Assembly: GCA_023429265.1 (NCBI GenBank)
Contig: JAEYVS010000169.1
Span: forward strand, 1 to 5,426
Reading direction: 5' to 3'
Length of the DNA stretch: 5,426 bases
From: Bacteroidota bacterium
Lineage (GTDB): Bacteria; Bacteroidota; Ignavibacteria; Tepidaquicellales; Tepidaquicellaceae
The translations under genes and the position numbers were made by a program. Of this stretch, positions 5,134-5,426 are shown one piece after another. Each line of letters begins with the position of its first letter. The first letter of the stretch is position 1. The notes under the pieces were generated by a model, which saw only the letters and a program-made list of their open reading frames with translations, was not told the origin of the DNA and ran no database searches.

Positions 5134-5426
5134 ATGCCAAAAAGAACCGATCTAAAGACCATTCTAATCATAGGCAGCGGACCCATTGTCATCGGGCAGG
5201 CGTGCGAATTCGATTATTCAGGTACCCAGGCTGTAAAAGCCCTCAAGGAAGAAGGATACAGGGTTGTCCTTATCAATTCCAATCCGGCAACGATAATGAC
5301 AGATCCTGAGCTCGCCGATGCAACATACATAGAGCCGATCACAGCTCATTTCATCGAAAAGATCATAATCAAAGAAAAGCCGGATGCAATCCTTCCAACA
5401 ATGGGTGGGCAGACAGCGCTCAATGC
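5134..5426 (+). CDS. carB: Carbamoyl-phosphate synthetase large subunit, N-terminal part only
   Basis: The first 97 residues are present, running off the right edge. MPKRTDLKTILIIGSGPIVI, GQACEFDYSGTQAVKALKEE, GYRVVLINSNPATIMTD, ADATYIEP and LPTMGGQTALN match CarB almost word for word (E. coli begins [20 protein letters not shown]). This is the pre-ATP-grasp domain at the start of the first, carboxyphosphate-forming half. The enzyme makes carbamoyl phosphate from bicarbonate, ammonia (from glutamine via CarA) and two ATP, for pyrimidines and arginine. No carA lies directly upstream; the neighbour is oxyR. The 77-base gap (5057-5133) has no terminator hairpin, no clear promoter and no good Shine-Dalgarno, so some read-through from oxyR is possible. 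The start at 5134 matches the family's N-terminus exactly. Confidence 0.97.
   Translation, partial: MPKRTDLKTILIIGSGPIVIGQACEFDYSGTQAVKALKEEGYRVVLINSNPATIMTDPELADATYIEPITAHFIEKIIIKEKPDAILPTMGGQTALN

Overview
The window looks like chromosomal DNA of a Bacteroidota/Ignavibacteriota-type bacterium, most likely an ignavibacterium-like lineage. The best clue is the secreted protein at 843-1901. It ends in a type IX secretion sorting domain whose first strand reads YQNYPNPFNPATNIKFDIP, a wording common in Ignavibacteria and relatives. One promoter-like site (607-638) also fits the Bacteroidota TTG / TAnnTTTG pattern. The lineage is an inference from these signs only.

Layout from left to right. The window opens inside the 5' end of a minus-strand glycine C-acetyltransferase gene (kbl, 1-181). 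A 600-base AT-rich gap follows, with a tandem repeat of hairpin-forming units (391-451), a promoter-like cluster with inverted repeats (577-668) and a terminator (787-815). The terminator serves the minus-strand gene at 843-1901, which encodes an exported Omp28/thioredoxin-like protein with a CVPC motif and a type IX sorting domain. A near-identical palindrome lies on the other side of that gene (1981-2010). A second terminator (2194-2232) closes a minus-strand unit made of a monofunctional haem catalase (katA, 2473-3972) and a 58-residue coiled-coil ORF (2279-2455).

Divergent from katA is an OxyR-type LysR regulator (4116-5056). All of its key peroxide-sensing residues fall at the E. coli numbering, but the reading frame is broken by an apparent one-base deletion at 4634-4635. 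The 143-base katA/oxyR spacer holds a match to the OxyR core ATAG-N-T-NNN-A-N-CTAT at 4094-4108 and a sigma70-like katA promoter beside it. The window closes in the 5' end of carB (5134 onward), the large subunit of carbamoyl-phosphate synthetase.

Taken together, the centre is a compact peroxide-defence locus: sensor, operator, catalase and a small co-transcribed protein. It sits between housekeeping metabolic genes (kbl, carB) and one secreted protein. I see no mobile element, CRISPR array or RNA gene. The most notable points are the frameshift in oxyR, the overlooked small gene behind katA, and the two families of palindromic intergenic repeats.
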